A stretch of 64,000 nucleotides of DNA from Planococcus donghaensis MPA1U2 (lineage in GTDB: Bacteria > Bacillota > Bacilli > Bacillales_A > Planococcaceae): positions 124,001 to 188,000 of the forward strand of contig NZ_AEPB01000032.1 in the NCBI RefSeq assembly GCF_000189395.1, given 5' to 3'. The translations under genes and the position numbers were made by a program. Positions 37,130-46,636 of the stretch are shown piece after piece (within the stretch, counting starts at the first letter, position 1; the number at the start of each line of letters is the position of its first letter). The notes beneath the pieces were generated by a model. It was given only the letters and a program-made list of their open reading frames with translations, was not told the DNA's origin and did no database searches.

Positions 37130-37324
37130 ATGAAGACGTTTCGAGTTGAGTTCAATTTTGATCAAGAAAACATCATCGTTCATAATGTTCAGGCCATGGA
37201 TAAAGAATCGGCATTAAGTCAAATTCCATCTAATGGTACTTATGAAATTTCGGACAAAGAAACAGGTTCTATTTACCGGATCACGATTAATTTAGTTAAC
37301 TATATTAAAGTCAGCGAATTATAG
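37130..37324 (+). CDS. Hypothetical small protein (64 aa)
   Basis: Not recognised. AAGGGAGG precedes the ATG at 37130. The protein appears to be a small mixed alpha/beta domain (VEFNFDQENIIVHNV, then IYRITINLVNYIKV) with no membrane segment or cysteine. It is about 60 bp downstream of the membrane-anchored gene and may be cotranscribed with it. Confidence 0.65.
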   Translation: MKTFRVEFNFDQENIIVHNVQAMDKESALSQIPSNGTYEISDKETGSIYRITINLVNYIKVSEL

Positions 37325-37338
37325 AAGAGTCTTTCTTG

Positions 37339-37367
37339 ATAAGCTGCACGTTAAGGTGCTGCTTATG
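37339..37367 (+). terminator. Possible terminator
   Basis: ATAAGC-GCAC / GTGC-GCTTAT with one T-T mismatch in the stem, followed within a few bases by a T7 tract. It could also be an attenuator ahead of the methyltransferase. Confidence 0.5.
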
Positions 37368-37405
37368 CGGCATCTTTTTTTAGTTTCTAACAAGGGGGAG
37401 TTCGT

Positions 37406-38137
37406 TTGGAATTTAAAGGTTCAAGTGTTTATGATGAACAAGAGTTTTTGTCGAATTATTTAAAACGAAGAAATCGAGTGGATAGTCCGAATAATAGCAT
37501 TGAAAAACCCGTAATGTATGACTTACTTGAAGGTGTGCAAGACAAACGCATATTGGATTTAGGTTGTGGAGATGCCGAATTCGGAAAAGAGTTAATAGAG
37601 TTAGGAGCGCTTTACTACCAGGGAGTAGAAGGATCTGAACAAATGAGTAAACTAGCATCTCAAAATTTAGAAGGCCTTCAAGGTGAGATTACAAAATCTA
37701 CGATGGAATCGTTCGATTTTCCGCAAGAACACTTTGATATAGTTACTTCCCGTTTAGCAATCCATTATTTAATAGAGGTAGAAGAGTTCTTCCATAACAT
37801 TCACAACAGCTTAAAGAGTGGGGGACAGTTTGTCTTTAGTGTTCAACATCCCTTAACAACATCTTCTTTTGAAAGCAAAAAGACAGGTGAAAGAAGAGGG
37901 AATTGGATTGTTGATGACTACTTTGTAGAAGGCGAACGACATGAGCCGTGGATAGATAAAATTGTAGTTAAACATCATCGAACAATTGAAAGTTACTTTT
38001 TCTCTTTAACGAAAGCAGGATTTACAATTACGGGACTTCGCGAAGGGATGCCAAGACGTCAAGATTTCCATGATGAAGAAGAATATGAACGAAGAAAAAG
38101 AATCCCTGTTATTCTAGCCTTTAGTTGTATTAAATAA
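37406..38137 (+). CDS. SAM-dependent methyltransferase, class I
   Basis: A 243-residue methyltransferase of the Methyltransf_11 type. Motif I ILDLGCGDAEFG is near 50-61, the acidic GVEGSEQM follows, and FDIVTSRLAIHYL near 112-124 is motif IV-like. TTG at 37406 has AAGGGGGAG upstream. Small-molecule or ubiquinone/tRNA-type substrates are all possible, and nothing nearby narrows it. Confidence 0.85.
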   Translation: MEFKGSSVYDEQEFLSNYLKRRNRVDSPNNSIEKPVMYDLLEGVQDKRILDLGCGDAEFGKELIELGALYYQGVEGSEQMSKLASQNLEGLQGEITKSTMESFDFPQEHFDIVTSRLAIHYLIEVEEFFHNIHNSLKSGGQFVFSVQHPLTTSSFESKKTGERRGNWIVDDYFVEGERHEPWIDKIVVKHHRTIESYFFSLTKAGFTITGLREGMPRRQDFHDEEEYERRKRIPVILAFSCIK

Positions 38138-38198
38138 TAAAGTTTCTTGTTTACATAATAAAAATATTAAGTTGAAAAATTACTGTGTTAAAAGTATA

Positions 38199-38240
38199 AA
38201 AAATAGGCATTGGAATAGTTCTATTCCAATGCCTATTTTT
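38199..38240. terminator. Bidirectional terminator between the methyltransferase and lexA
   Basis: A near-perfect 20-bp inverted repeat (AAAATAGGCATTGGAATAG with a 2-nt centre) flanked by A and T runs, between convergent genes. Confidence 0.85.
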
Positions 38241-38267
38241 ACTATAGCAATTTAATCAAAATTCTTC

Positions 38268-38888
38268 CTAATGGATTTGACGATAAACGCCAACCACTTT
38301 ACCTAAAATAGAAACTTGATCCACAATGATTGGATCCATTGAAGAGTTTTCTGGTTGCAAGCGGAAATAGTTATCTTCGCGGAAGAAACGTTTAACAGTT
38401 GCTTCGTCTTCTGCGGTCATCGCAACAACAATATCTCCATTATTAGCGGTTTGCTGTTGTTTTACCACCACATAATCTCCGTTTAGAATCCCTGCTTCAA
38501 TCATACTTTCACCCATAATTTCAAGCATGAAAATATGATCATCTTCTGTACCATAGCTTTGAGGTAGCGGGAAGTATTCTTCAACATTCTCAATAGCTGT
38601 AATTGGCATACCTGCTGTTACTTTACCGATTAATGGAACGTGCAATACTGGGCTTTTATCAATTAATGCTTCTTCCGTACTGATAACTTCAATTGCTCTA
38701 GGTTTTGTAGGATCACGGCGGATCAGGCCTTTACTTTCAAGGCGTGCCAAGTGACCGTGAACGGTCGAACTAGATGCTAGGCCAACTGCTTCTCCAATTT
38801 CACGAACGGAAGGTGGATAGCCTTTTAGGCGGACTTCTTCTTTTATGAATGTCAGTATGTCTTCTTGACGTTTAGATACTTTTTTCAA
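38268..38888 (-). CDS. lexA: SOS repressor LexA
   Basis: A 206-residue repressor that is self-cleaved when RecA filaments form. The winged HTH (residues 1-68, with [15 protein letters not shown]) is followed by a cleavage site Ala92-Gly93 in VTAGMP. The catalytic dyad is Ser128 (MGESM) and Lys166 (TVKRF). On the minus strand GAGGTG precedes the TTG at 38888. The GTG nine bases earlier lies within that site. It is divergent from yneA across a shared region with two LexA boxes. Confidence 0.97.
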   Translation of the reverse strand: MKKVSKRQEDILTFIKEEVRLKGYPPSVREIGEAVGLASSSTVHGHLARLESKGLIRRDPTKPRAIEVISTEEALIDKSPVLHVPLIGKVTAGMPITAIENVEEYFPLPQSYGTEDDHIFMLEIMGESMIEAGILNGDYVVVKQQQTANNGDIVVAMTAEDEATVKRFFREDNYFRLQPENSSMDPIIVDQVSILGKVVGVYRQIH

Positions 38889-38931
38889 CCGTTTCACCTC
38901 ATTTGAGTAGTTCTACTGGATTTCTACCAAT

Positions 38932-38960
38932 AGTATACCAACTCGGGCTATGAAATGCAA
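38932..38960 (-). promoter_or_regulatory. lexA promoter
   Basis: Minus strand: TTGCAT (38960-38955), a 17-bp spacer and TATACT (38937-38932). The -35 overlaps a LexA box, so lexA is autoregulated. Confidence 0.7.
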
Positions 38961-38971
38961 ACATAGGTTCG
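38958..38971. promoter_or_regulatory. LexA box 1 between lexA and yneA
   Basis: CAAACATAGGTTCG matches CGAAC-N4-GTTCG with one change in each of the first positions. It overlaps the lexA -35 and lies upstream of the yneA -35. Confidence 0.7.
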
Positions 38972-38981
38972 AATTTTATCG

Positions 38982-39010
38982 TTGACAAAAACACCTGTTC
39001 GCATTATTAT
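38982..39010 (+). promoter_or_regulatory. yneA promoter
   Basis: TTGACA (38982-38987), a 17-bp spacer and TATTAT (39005-39010), a strong promoter kept off by LexA. Confidence 0.85.
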
Positions 39011-39011
39011 G

Positions 39012-39025
39012 AGAACATACATTCC
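39012..39025. promoter_or_regulatory. LexA box 2 over the yneA start of transcription
   Basis: AGAACATACATTCC resembles the LexA consensus with one mismatch in the right half and starts two bases after the -10. Confidence 0.75.
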
Positions 39026-39053
39026 GAACACTTATTCTCAGGAGGCGATTCAG

Positions 39054-40021
<968 letters not shown>

Positions 40022-40079
40022 ACCATTGCAGAAACCCGACTTTTTTTGTACGATATGAAAAGAAGAAAGGTGGATGTGT

Positions 40080-40313
40080 ATGTTATCACCAGACAAATTA
40101 AACCGTATTAATCAATTGTCACGTAAGTCGAAAACAGAAGGTTTGTCAAAAGAAGAAGCAAAAGAACAATCTGCTTTGCGCCAAGAGTATTTGCAAACTT
40201 TCCGCAAGACAATGCGCGGTACAATTGAAAACGTAAAAGTAATTGACCCTGAAGGAAACGATGTAACACCTGAAAAGGTCAAAAATATTCGAGAGAATAA
40301 GTATTTGAATTAA
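40080..40313 (+). CDS. ynzC: DUF896 family protein YnzC
   Basis: A 77-residue small cytoplasmic helical-hairpin protein beginning MLSPDKLNRINQLSRK. GAAAGGTGG precedes the ATG. It is the third gene of the yneA-yneB-ynzC SOS cluster, as in B. subtilis. Function unknown. Confidence 0.93.
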   Translation: MLSPDKLNRINQLSRKSKTEGLSKEEAKEQSALRQEYLQTFRKTMRGTIENVKVIDPEGNDVTPEKVKNIRENKYLN

Positions 40314-40400
40314 ATACTTATTCTCTTTTTCATTGTATTCTTTCCTATAGTTGACTAAACTAGAATAGGATTAAATTTTTGTTTGAGAGAGGATGTTACT

Positions 40401-42404
40401 ATGTCAACCCACGCAGATCAACTTGCAGTAACAACAATTCGTACGCTTTCCATCGATGCTATTGAAAAAGCAAATTCTGGTCATCCAGGATTGCCAATGG
40501 GCGCAGCTCCAATGGCGTATACATTGTGGACGAAACACATGAACCATAACCCGAAAAATCCGGACTGGTTTAACCGTGACCGTTTTGTGTTATCGGCAGG
40601 ACATGGTTCCATGCTTTTATATAGCTTGCTTCATTTAAGCGGTTATGGCTTGGAAATGGATGAAATTAAAAACTTCCGTCAATGGGATTCAAAAACACCG
40701 GGTCACCCGGAATTTGGTCACACTGTAGGTGTTGAAGCAACAACTGGACCACTTGGCCAAGGAATTGGTATGGCCGTTGGTATGGCGATGGCTGAACGTC
40801 ACTTAGCAGCTACATACAACAAAGAAGGCATGAACATCGTAGATCACAACACATTCGCTTTATGCGGAGATGGTGATTTAATGGAAGGTGTTGCGGGAGA
40901 AGCAATCTCTCTTGCAGGTCATTTAAAGTTAAATAAATTAGTAGTTCTTTACGATAGCAATGACATCTCATTAGATGGACCACTGGGCAAAAGTTTTTCT
41001 GAAAACGTTCAAAAACGTTTTGAGTCATATGGCTGGAACTACTTGCGCGTAGATGATGGCAACGAAATGGGTGATTTGTCTGAAAAAATTGCACAAGCGA
41101 AGCAATCTTCAGACAAACCAACATTAATCGAAGTCAAAACAGTAATTGGTTACGGGTCTCCAAACAAATCTGGTAAAGCAGATTCACACGGAGCACCACT
41201 TGGTGAAGATGAAATGAAATTAACAAAAGAAAATTACAAGTGGACATTTGAAGAATCGTTCCACGTACCAGAAGAAGTTTATGAAACATTTGAACAAGCT
41301 ACTCAAGAATTGGGAGCAAAAGCTGAATCTGAATGGAACGAATTATACGCTCAATACGAATCAGCACACCCGGAACTAGCTAAACAATTGCAAATGGCTA
41401 TTCGTGGGGAACTTCCAGAAAACTTTGATTCAGAATTCCCAACATACGAAGCTGGCAAGAAACAAGCAACGCGTGCTTCGTCTGGAGACATGATCAATGC
41501 AATCGCTAAAACGGTTCCGTCATTCTTTGGTGGTAGTGCTGACCTTGCAGGGTCTAACAAAACAAACATCAAAGGTGCAGGCGACTTTGACGCTGAACAC
41601 CCTGAAGGCCGTAACATTTGGTTTGGTGTTCGTGAATTCGCAATGGGTGCTGCATTAAACGGTATGGCACTTCACGGTGGACTACATGTATTTGGTGGAA
41701 CGTTCTTCGTCTTCAGTGACTATGTTCGTCCAGCGATTCGCTTAGCTGCTTTAATGGGTCTTCCTGTAACATACGTGTTCACGCATGACAGTGTAGCTGT
41801 AGGGGAAGATGGTCCAACGCACGAGCCGGTTGAACATTTAGCTTCTCTACGTGCAATGCCAAACTTGAGCGTTGTCCGTCCTGCAGATGCAAACGAAACA
41901 AAAGCGGCATGGCGTTTAGCGTTAACAGCTAAAACAACACCAACTCTTTTAGTTTTATCGCGTCAAGATTTACCGATTTTAGAAAACAGCGGGGAACTAG
42001 CAGAAGCAGGCGTTGAAAAAGGCGCTTATGTAGTATCGCCTGTTGAAAACCCACAAGCATTGTTGTTAGCGACTGGATCTGAAGTTGGTTTAGCTGTTGC
42101 AGCTCAAAAGCAATTGGCTGAAGAAGGCATCAATGTATCTGTTGTTTCAATGCCATCATGGGATCGTTTCGAAAAACAAGACAAAGAATACAAGCAATCT
42201 GTTATTCCGAAAACTGTTAAAAAACGTCTAGCGATTGAAGTAGGTACTTCATTCGGATGGGATCGTTATACAGGTGACGAAGGCGATATTCTAGCAATCG
42301 ATCGTTTTGGCGCAAGTGCACCAGGCGAACGCATTATGGAAGAGCTTGGATTTACTGTTGAAAACGTTGCAAACAAAGTGAAAAACTTGATTAACGAACA
42401 GTAA
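40401..42404 (+). CDS. tkt: Transketolase
   Basis: The thiamine-diphosphate enzyme of the non-oxidative pentose phosphate pathway. It has 667 residues, with ThDP/Mg motif [13 protein letters not shown] (about 154-166), the N-terminal [15 protein letters not shown], and the Pyr domain [27 protein letters not shown] precedes ATG 40401. The TTG at 40383 lies before this site and is less likely. Confidence 0.98.
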   Translation: MSTHADQLAVTTIRTLSIDAIEKANSGHPGLPMGAAPMAYTLWTKHMNHNPKNPDWFNRDRFVLSAGHGSMLLYSLLHLSGYGLEMDEIKNFRQWDSKTPGHPEFGHTVGVEATTGPLGQGIGMAVGMAMAERHLAATYNKEGMNIVDHNTFALCGDGDLMEGVAGEAISLAGHLKLNKLVVLYDSNDISLDGPLGKSFSENVQKRFESYGWNYLRVDDGNEMGDLSEKIAQAKQSSDKPTLIEVKTVIGYGSPNKSGKADSHGAPLGEDEMKLTKENYKWTFEESFHVPEEVYETFEQATQELGAKAESEWNELYAQYESAHPELAKQLQMAIRGELPENFDSEFPTYEAGKKQATRASSGDMINAIAKTVPSFFGGSADLAGSNKTNIKGAGDFDAEHPEGRNIWFGVREFAMGAALNGMALHGGLHVFGGTFFVFSDYVRPAIRLAALMGLPVTYVFTHDSVAVGEDGPTHEPVEHLASLRAMPNLSVVRPADANETKAAWRLALTAKTTPTLLVLSRQDLPILENSGELAEAGVEKGAYVVSPVENPQALLLATGSEVGLAVAAQKQLAEEGINVSVVSMPSWDRFEKQDKEYKQSVIPKTVKKRLAIEVGTSFGWDRYTGDEGDILAIDRFGASAPGERIMEELGFTVENVANKVKNLINEQ

Positions 42405-42411
42405 AATGAGG

Positions 42412-42441
42412 AATGGGAGCAGTTATGGCTCCCATTTTTTT
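42412..42441 (+). terminator. Terminator after tkt
   Basis: AATGGGAGC / GCTCCCATT with a 7-nt loop and T tract. Confidence 0.88.
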
Positions 42442-42457
42442 ATTATTTTTCTACTTA

Positions 42458-42486
42458 TGGTCACAATACTTTTTTTATAGTATAAT
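42458..42486 (+). promoter_or_regulatory. yneF promoter
   Basis: TGGTCA (42458-42463, a weak -35), a 17-bp spacer and TATAAT (42481-42486). Confidence 0.55.
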
Positions 42487-42534
42487 CCATTGTGGTGCAC
42501 TACTTATTTACGCAACACGAAGGAGGTAACAAGA

Positions 42535-42771
42535 ATGGATACATGGATCTGGATCGTAATCGTTATCGTGGCTTTACTCGCAGGTGTTGCACTTGGATTC
42601 TATATCGCACGTCGATATATGATGAAATATTTGCAAGATAACCCACCAATCAATGAAGAAATGCTACGAATCATGATGATGCAAATGGGACAAAAACCGT
42701 CTCAGAAAAAAATCAATCAAATGATGTCTCAAATGAATAAAGCATCAACTAAACCAAGAAAAAAAAGTTAA
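42535..42771 (+). CDS. yneF: UPF0154 membrane protein YneF
   Basis: A 78-residue protein with one N-terminal membrane helix (about 3-25, ending ARRY) and a basic, Met/Gln/Lys-rich cytoplasmic part ([21 protein letters not shown]). AAGGAGG precedes ATG 42535. It is downstream of tkt as in B. subtilis. Function unknown. Confidence 0.93.
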   Translation: MDTWIWIVIVIVALLAGVALGFYIARRYMMKYLQDNPPINEEMLRIMMMQMGQKPSQKKINQMMSQMNKASTKPRKKS

Positions 42772-42777
42772 AAAATA

Positions 42778-42804
42778 AAAAGTACTCTCCGGAGTGCTTT
42801 TTTT
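42778..42804 (+). terminator. Terminator after yneF
   Basis: AAAAGTACTC / GAGTGCTTTT (one G-T pair) with a 4-nt loop and T tract. Confidence 0.82.
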
Positions 42805-42896
42805 ATTTTGTCGTAGTTTGCTATTAGATTTAACGAGAACGGGTATTGTGGCAATAAGTACCCATATTCACGTTATAACTAAAGGAGGAATGCAAA

Positions 42897-43178
42897 ATGG
42901 CAGAAAATGAAGAGTTGAAGTTTTACTTGCCGGTCATAGAAGAAGATAAAAAAGAGGCAGGAAAGTTTCATCTTGAAAATGAGCGTGTTAAAAAAGCATT
43001 TCCGGTTTCTTTGGATAAGATTCAAGAATTGGTGCAAGATATGACAGATTACAACTTAGACACGATTGAGCTGCATGTTACAGGTATTGTGAAAAGTGGA
43101 CCCATTACTGAGTTATTTATTGGTCTAGAGGGAGAAGCTGGCATGAAGTTAGTTTTAAACAGAAATAAAAACACATAA
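42897..43178 (+). CDS. Hypothetical protein (93 aa)
   Basis: Not recognised with confidence. AAAGGAGG precedes the ATG. The predicted fold is alpha/beta without membrane segments: charged N-terminus, helix LDKIQELVQDM, then strands IELHVTGIVKSG and GMKLVLNRNK with LFIGLEGEAG between them. The two-strand end vaguely recalls the trypsin-co-occurring small domains, but that is speculative. Its stop codon lies inside a perfect palindrome shared with the convergent gene. Confidence 0.7.
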   Translation: MAENEELKFYLPVIEEDKKEAGKFHLENERVKKAFPVSLDKIQELVQDMTDYNLDTIELHVTGIVKSGPITELFIGLEGEAGMKLVLNRNKNT

Positions 43179-43211
43179 GAAAAGCACTCCGCGGAGTGCT
43201 TTTCTTATGTG
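43172..43211. terminator. Bidirectional terminator, perfect 20-bp arms
   Basis: A 40-bp uninterrupted palindrome centred on CCGCGG (centre 43191/43192), with CACATAAGAAAAG at one arm end. The stop codons of both convergent genes (43176-43178 and 43205-43207) occupy symmetric positions in the arms. On each strand a T-rich part (CTTTTCTTATG) follows the stem core. Confidence 0.85.
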
Positions 43212-44179
43212 CTGGTAAAATTAACTGAAGAAGACATTGGAATTTTTTTCTGATTAGGCGTTAAAAGTCCATATTTCATTAAAAATTCTGCTACGGTTTC
43301 TTCATATTCTTCTGGGTTTTTGTTGAAAGATTGGGCATGTGCACCTTCAGAAAACAGCTTCAACTCTTTTGGACCTTGTTTTAAGGCGAAAAGTTCTTCG
43401 CTCATTTTAGGCAAAACAAAATCATCATTGATGCTGTGTATAAAAAGTACGGGATTCTTAATGTTTTTAACGGTTTCTCGAGGCGATACTGTAGAAATCG
43501 AATACCCATCACGCATTTTCATGAAAAGACTTGCGAGTCTTAATGCTAAAGTCGTGCGTAAAGGTGTCGTCGTTCGCATGACGTGCAGAATTTGTTCGGA
43601 TATATCGGAATATGCACAATCGGAAATATAGAAATTTGCGGTATCCTCCATACCGCCGTACAAAAGAGTAGTCGCGGCTCCCATTGATTCACCGTGTATG
43701 CCGAAAAATAAATCGGGTCCCACGTGTAGCTCGAGTGCCTTTACAACCGCTTTTAAATCGAGTTTTTCAAAATGCCCAAAACTGGTAGTTTTCCCGCCGG
43801 AATCGCCGTGTCGCCGATGATCGTAAACGACCGAGTTAAATCCCAAATGTTCGAACATCCGAGCGAATCTAAAAGAATTCACTTTTGATTCCGTGACTCC
43901 GTGACAAATGATGACATACCGGTTTGTGTTATGAGGTTCCAAAAAAATAGCTTTAATCGGATAACCGTTGTCTGATTCGACCCACTGTTCACTTTTTGGC
44001 ACGTTTGCATACCAGGCCTCGTCATAGCGTTTCGCCGTAATTTCTCTCTCCAAAATTAATTGATCATCTTTTTTCTTTACATACATGATTCGATTGCTGG
44101 CGATGATTCCTACGACGGTAGCCGATGCGGTTAAAACACTAGAAACAATTGCTGAAGTCCAGATTAATCTTTTCTTCAT
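43205..44179 (-). CDS. Membrane-anchored alpha/beta hydrolase (YqkD-like)
   Basis: A 324-residue hydrolase with an N-terminal membrane helix (about 7-27). HGVTESK near 93-99 provides the oxyanion region, and GESMGA contains the nucleophile Ser165. IHSINDDFV and EGAHAQS contain the probable Asp and His. AAGGAGC precedes the ATG at 44179. Similarity to B. subtilis YqkD fits with yqkF and nudF nearby. It may act on extracellular esters, but no substrate is known. Confidence 0.87.
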   Translation of the reverse strand: MKKRLIWTSAIVSSVLTASATVVGIIASNRIMYVKKKDDQLILEREITAKRYDEAWYANVPKSEQWVESDNGYPIKAIFLEPHNTNRYVIICHGVTESKVNSFRFARMFEHLGFNSVVYDHRRHGDSGGKTTSFGHFEKLDLKAVVKALELHVGPDLFFGIHGESMGAATTLLYGGMEDTANFYISDCAYSDISEQILHVMRTTTPLRTTLALRLASLFMKMRDGYSISTVSPRETVKNIKNPVLFIHSINDDFVLPKMSEELFALKQGPKELKLFSEGAHAQSFNKNPEEYEETVAEFLMKYGLLTPNQKKIPMSSSVNFTST

Positions 44180-44191
44180 CGCGTTAGCTCC

Positions 44192-45091
44192 TTAAGATTG
44201 ATTTTTGTATAACGTGTACATGCCTGTCGTAACCGGATTTGTTACGTGAGGCTCTATTTTTTCGATAGCTGCACAAAGAAGGTCTAAATCAATTCCTGTT
44301 TGTATGTTCATCCGGTGAAGCATATTAACAACGTCTTCCGTCGCTACATTGCCTGTTGCTCCCGGAGCAAAAGGACAGCCGCCTAAACCGCCTGCAGAGG
44401 CATCGAAACGGGTAACACCTGCTTGCAAGGCTGAAACGATATTAGCTAAAGCCATTCTTCGTGTATCGTGAAAATGAGCGGTCATCATCACTTGTGGAAA
44501 TTCATTAACAAGTTTTGTAAATAAATCATAACTTTCTTTCGGACTAGCCATTCCAATTGTGTCTGCCACACTCAATTCGTCGATACCCCAATCGACAAAT
44601 TCACGACAAAGATCAATTGTCGCTTCAGGCGAAATAGCGCCTTCAAAAGGACAGTAAAACGCAGTAGAAATGCAGGCGCGTACAAAAATCCCTTGTTTTT
44701 TTAAATCAAGAATGAGCGGCTTTAAGGCAGCCATACTTTCTTGTGTCGTTTTATTAATATTTTTTTGATTAAACGTATTAGAAACACCTACAAAAACAGC
44801 AAGTGATTGTGCACCAGATTCGAGAGCAGTATGAATGCCTCGTTTGTTCGGAGTTAACACAAACTGTCGACCCATTTTTTCTGTCCTGGCGACTATGTCT
44901 TGAGAATCTGCCATTTGAGGCACCCATTTTGGCGACACAAATGAAGTTAGCTCCATTTCTTGGATGCCCGCTTTTTGTAAAGCACTGATAAATTGAAGTT
45001 TATCCTCTGTTTGAACAAGTTTTGCTTCGTTTTGAAGACCATCTCGTGGCCCAACCTCGATAATCGTAGCATTTTTTGGTAAACTGAACAT
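44192..45091 (-). CDS. Hydroxymethylglutaryl-CoA lyase
   Basis: Cleaves HMG-CoA to acetoacetate and acetyl-CoA, the last step of leucine breakdown. The 299 residues start ATIIEVGPRDGLQNE (DxRDG-type metal and substrate motif). The HMGL signature GLGGCPFAPGATGN is near 235, and its Cys is the catalytic one. The ATG at 45091 has GGGGGGA upstream on the minus strand. Twenty more in-frame codons upstream are unlikely to be translated. It is divergent from the thiolase gene 80 bp away, and the two probably share a role in acetoacetyl/acetyl-CoA metabolism. Confidence 0.93.
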   Translation of the reverse strand: MFSLPKNATIIEVGPRDGLQNEAKLVQTEDKLQFISALQKAGIQEMELTSFVSPKWVPQMADSQDIVARTEKMGRQFVLTPNKRGIHTALESGAQSLAVFVGVSNTFNQKNINKTTQESMAALKPLILDLKKQGIFVRACISTAFYCPFEGAISPEATIDLCREFVDWGIDELSVADTIGMASPKESYDLFTKLVNEFPQVMMTAHFHDTRRMALANIVSALQAGVTRFDASAGGLGGCPFAPGATGNVATEDVVNMLHRMNIQTGIDLDLLCAAIEKIEPHVTNPVTTGMYTLYKNQS

Positions 45092-45171
45092 AGTATCCCC
45101 CCTATTATCTATTGTATAGAGGAGTGGGATGAAAGAGCAACTAGCAAACAATCATTCAAGGGGGAAATTTC

Positions 45172-46356
45172 ATGTCACAAGAAATCGTTATTGTAAGCGC
45201 TGTCCGAACTGCAGTTGGATCATTTCAAGGGTCACTTAAAGATGTTCCAGCTACAAAATTAGGGGAAATCGTGATTAAAGAGGCATTAAAACGTGCAAGC
45301 ATTCAACCAGACCAAGTCTCAGAAGTTATTATGGGAAATGTACTCCAAGCAGGACTTGGTCAAAATCCGGCTCGTCAAGCGTCAATTAACGCAGGACTTC
45401 CGGAAACGGTGCCAGCAATGACCATCAATAAAGTGTGTGGTTCTGGATTAAAATCTATCCAATTAGCTTACCAAGCAATTTATGCAGGAGATGCAGAAAT
45501 CGTGGTAGCGGGCGGAATGGAAAATATGAGCCGAGCACCTTATTTAATGGAAAATGCACGTAGCGGTTTCCGTATGGGAGATCAAAAAGTTGTCGACAGC
45601 ATGCTTGTTGATGGATTGACATGTGCATTTAATGACTATCATATGGGTGTTACAGCAGAAAATTTATGTAGCCGATATGATATTACGCGAGAAGAGCAAG
45701 ATAAATTCGCGGCGCGTTCACAAGCGCGTGCAGCGGCTGCAATTGAATCGGGACGCTTTAACGATGAAATCGTACCTGTGGAAATTCCCCAACGCAAAGG
45801 AGACCCGATCGTCTTTAAAACAGATGAATACGTGAAGAGCAGCTCGAACGAAGAAAAGTTAGGGAAATTGCGTCCGGCGTTCAAAAAAGATGGCAGCGTA
45901 ACGGCAGGGAATTCGTCAGGCATTAACGACGGCGCAGCTGCAGTTGTTGTGATGTCAAAAGCGAAAGCTGAGGAACTAGGATTAACACCGCTTGCGACAG
46001 TTGTATCAAGTGGAACAGCAGGAGTGGACCCAGCTGTTATGGGAATTGGTCCTGTACAAGCAGTGAAAAATGCGTTGACTAAGGCGAATATGTCACTAGG
46101 TGATATTGAGTTGATCGAAGCGAACGAAGCATTTGCGGCTCAGTCAATTTCTGTTGATCGTGAATTAGAATTTAACCATGATATTTTAAATGTTAATGGT
46201 GGAGCGATTGCGATTGGTCACCCGATTGGTGCAAGTGGTACACGCATCTTCGTTACGTTATTGCACGAAATGATTAAACGTGATGCGAAGACAGGTCTTG
46301 CGACTTTATGTATTGGTGGCGGCCAAGGAATCGCAACTGTCATTAAACGTTCTTAA
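45172..46356 (+). CDS. Acetyl-CoA C-acetyltransferase (thiolase)
   Basis: Joins two acetyl-CoA to acetoacetyl-CoA or cleaves it. It has 394 residues with nucleophilic Cys89 in VCGSG, the [10 protein letters not shown] histidine and CIGGGQG cysteine. AAGGGGGA precedes the ATG. Size and motifs fit the AtoB/ThlA/MmgA-type class, not long-chain FadA. Adjacent to the divergent HMG-CoA lyase and upstream of a small DUF3886 gene. Confidence 0.95.
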   Translation: MSQEIVIVSAVRTAVGSFQGSLKDVPATKLGEIVIKEALKRASIQPDQVSEVIMGNVLQAGLGQNPARQASINAGLPETVPAMTINKVCGSGLKSIQLAYQAIYAGDAEIVVAGGMENMSRAPYLMENARSGFRMGDQKVVDSMLVDGLTCAFNDYHMGVTAENLCSRYDITREEQDKFAARSQARAAAAIESGRFNDEIVPVEIPQRKGDPIVFKTDEYVKSSSNEEKLGKLRPAFKKDGSVTAGNSSGINDGAAAVVVMSKAKAEELGLTPLATVVSSGTAGVDPAVMGIGPVQAVKNALTKANMSLGDIELIEANEAFAAQSISVDRELEFNHDILNVNGGAIAIGHPIGASGTRIFVTLLHEMIKRDAKTGLATLCIGGGQGIATVIKRS

Positions 46357-46369
46357 GGAGAGAAAACCT

Positions 46370-46579
46370 GTGGCTAAAAGAAAAGAAGAAACTAACGGTT
46401 TATTTTCAGAAGACATGTTGTCAAAATTGAAAGAAACAAAAAAAGAACTGCTCAAAGAAGAACAAAAATTAGAAGAAGAAAAAGAAGCCCAGCGCTTATT
46501 CGAGCGGAAAGAACGTGAGAAGAATTTGTCGTTCGCGGAATTGCTAGAACGTCATGGTGATAAAAGGAATAAGTTTTAA
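46370..46579 (+). CDS. DUF3886-type small protein (YqkK-like)
   Basis: A 69-residue, strongly charged, coiled-coil protein (LKETKKELLKEEQKLEEEKE and on) starting at GTG 46370, with AAGGAGAG overlapping the thiolase stop. The ending NLSFAELLERH resembles the KSFEELL end of B. subtilis YqkK. It is probably cotranscribed with the thiolase. Role unknown. Confidence 0.8.
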   Translation: MAKRKEETNGLFSEDMLSKLKETKKELLKEEQKLEEEKEAQRLFERKEREKNLSFAELLERHGDKRNKF

Positions 46580-46602
46580 TGTGAATGATTGATATAAAAC
46601 TT

Positions 46603-46636
46603 AAAAAAGGAGCCTGCAAATGCAGGCTCCTTTTTC
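46603..46636. terminator. Bidirectional terminator after DUF3886 gene
   Basis: AAAAGGAGCCTGCA / TGCAGGCTCCTTTT with a 2-nt loop. It serves the plus-strand gene and the convergent SLH gene. Confidence 0.88.
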
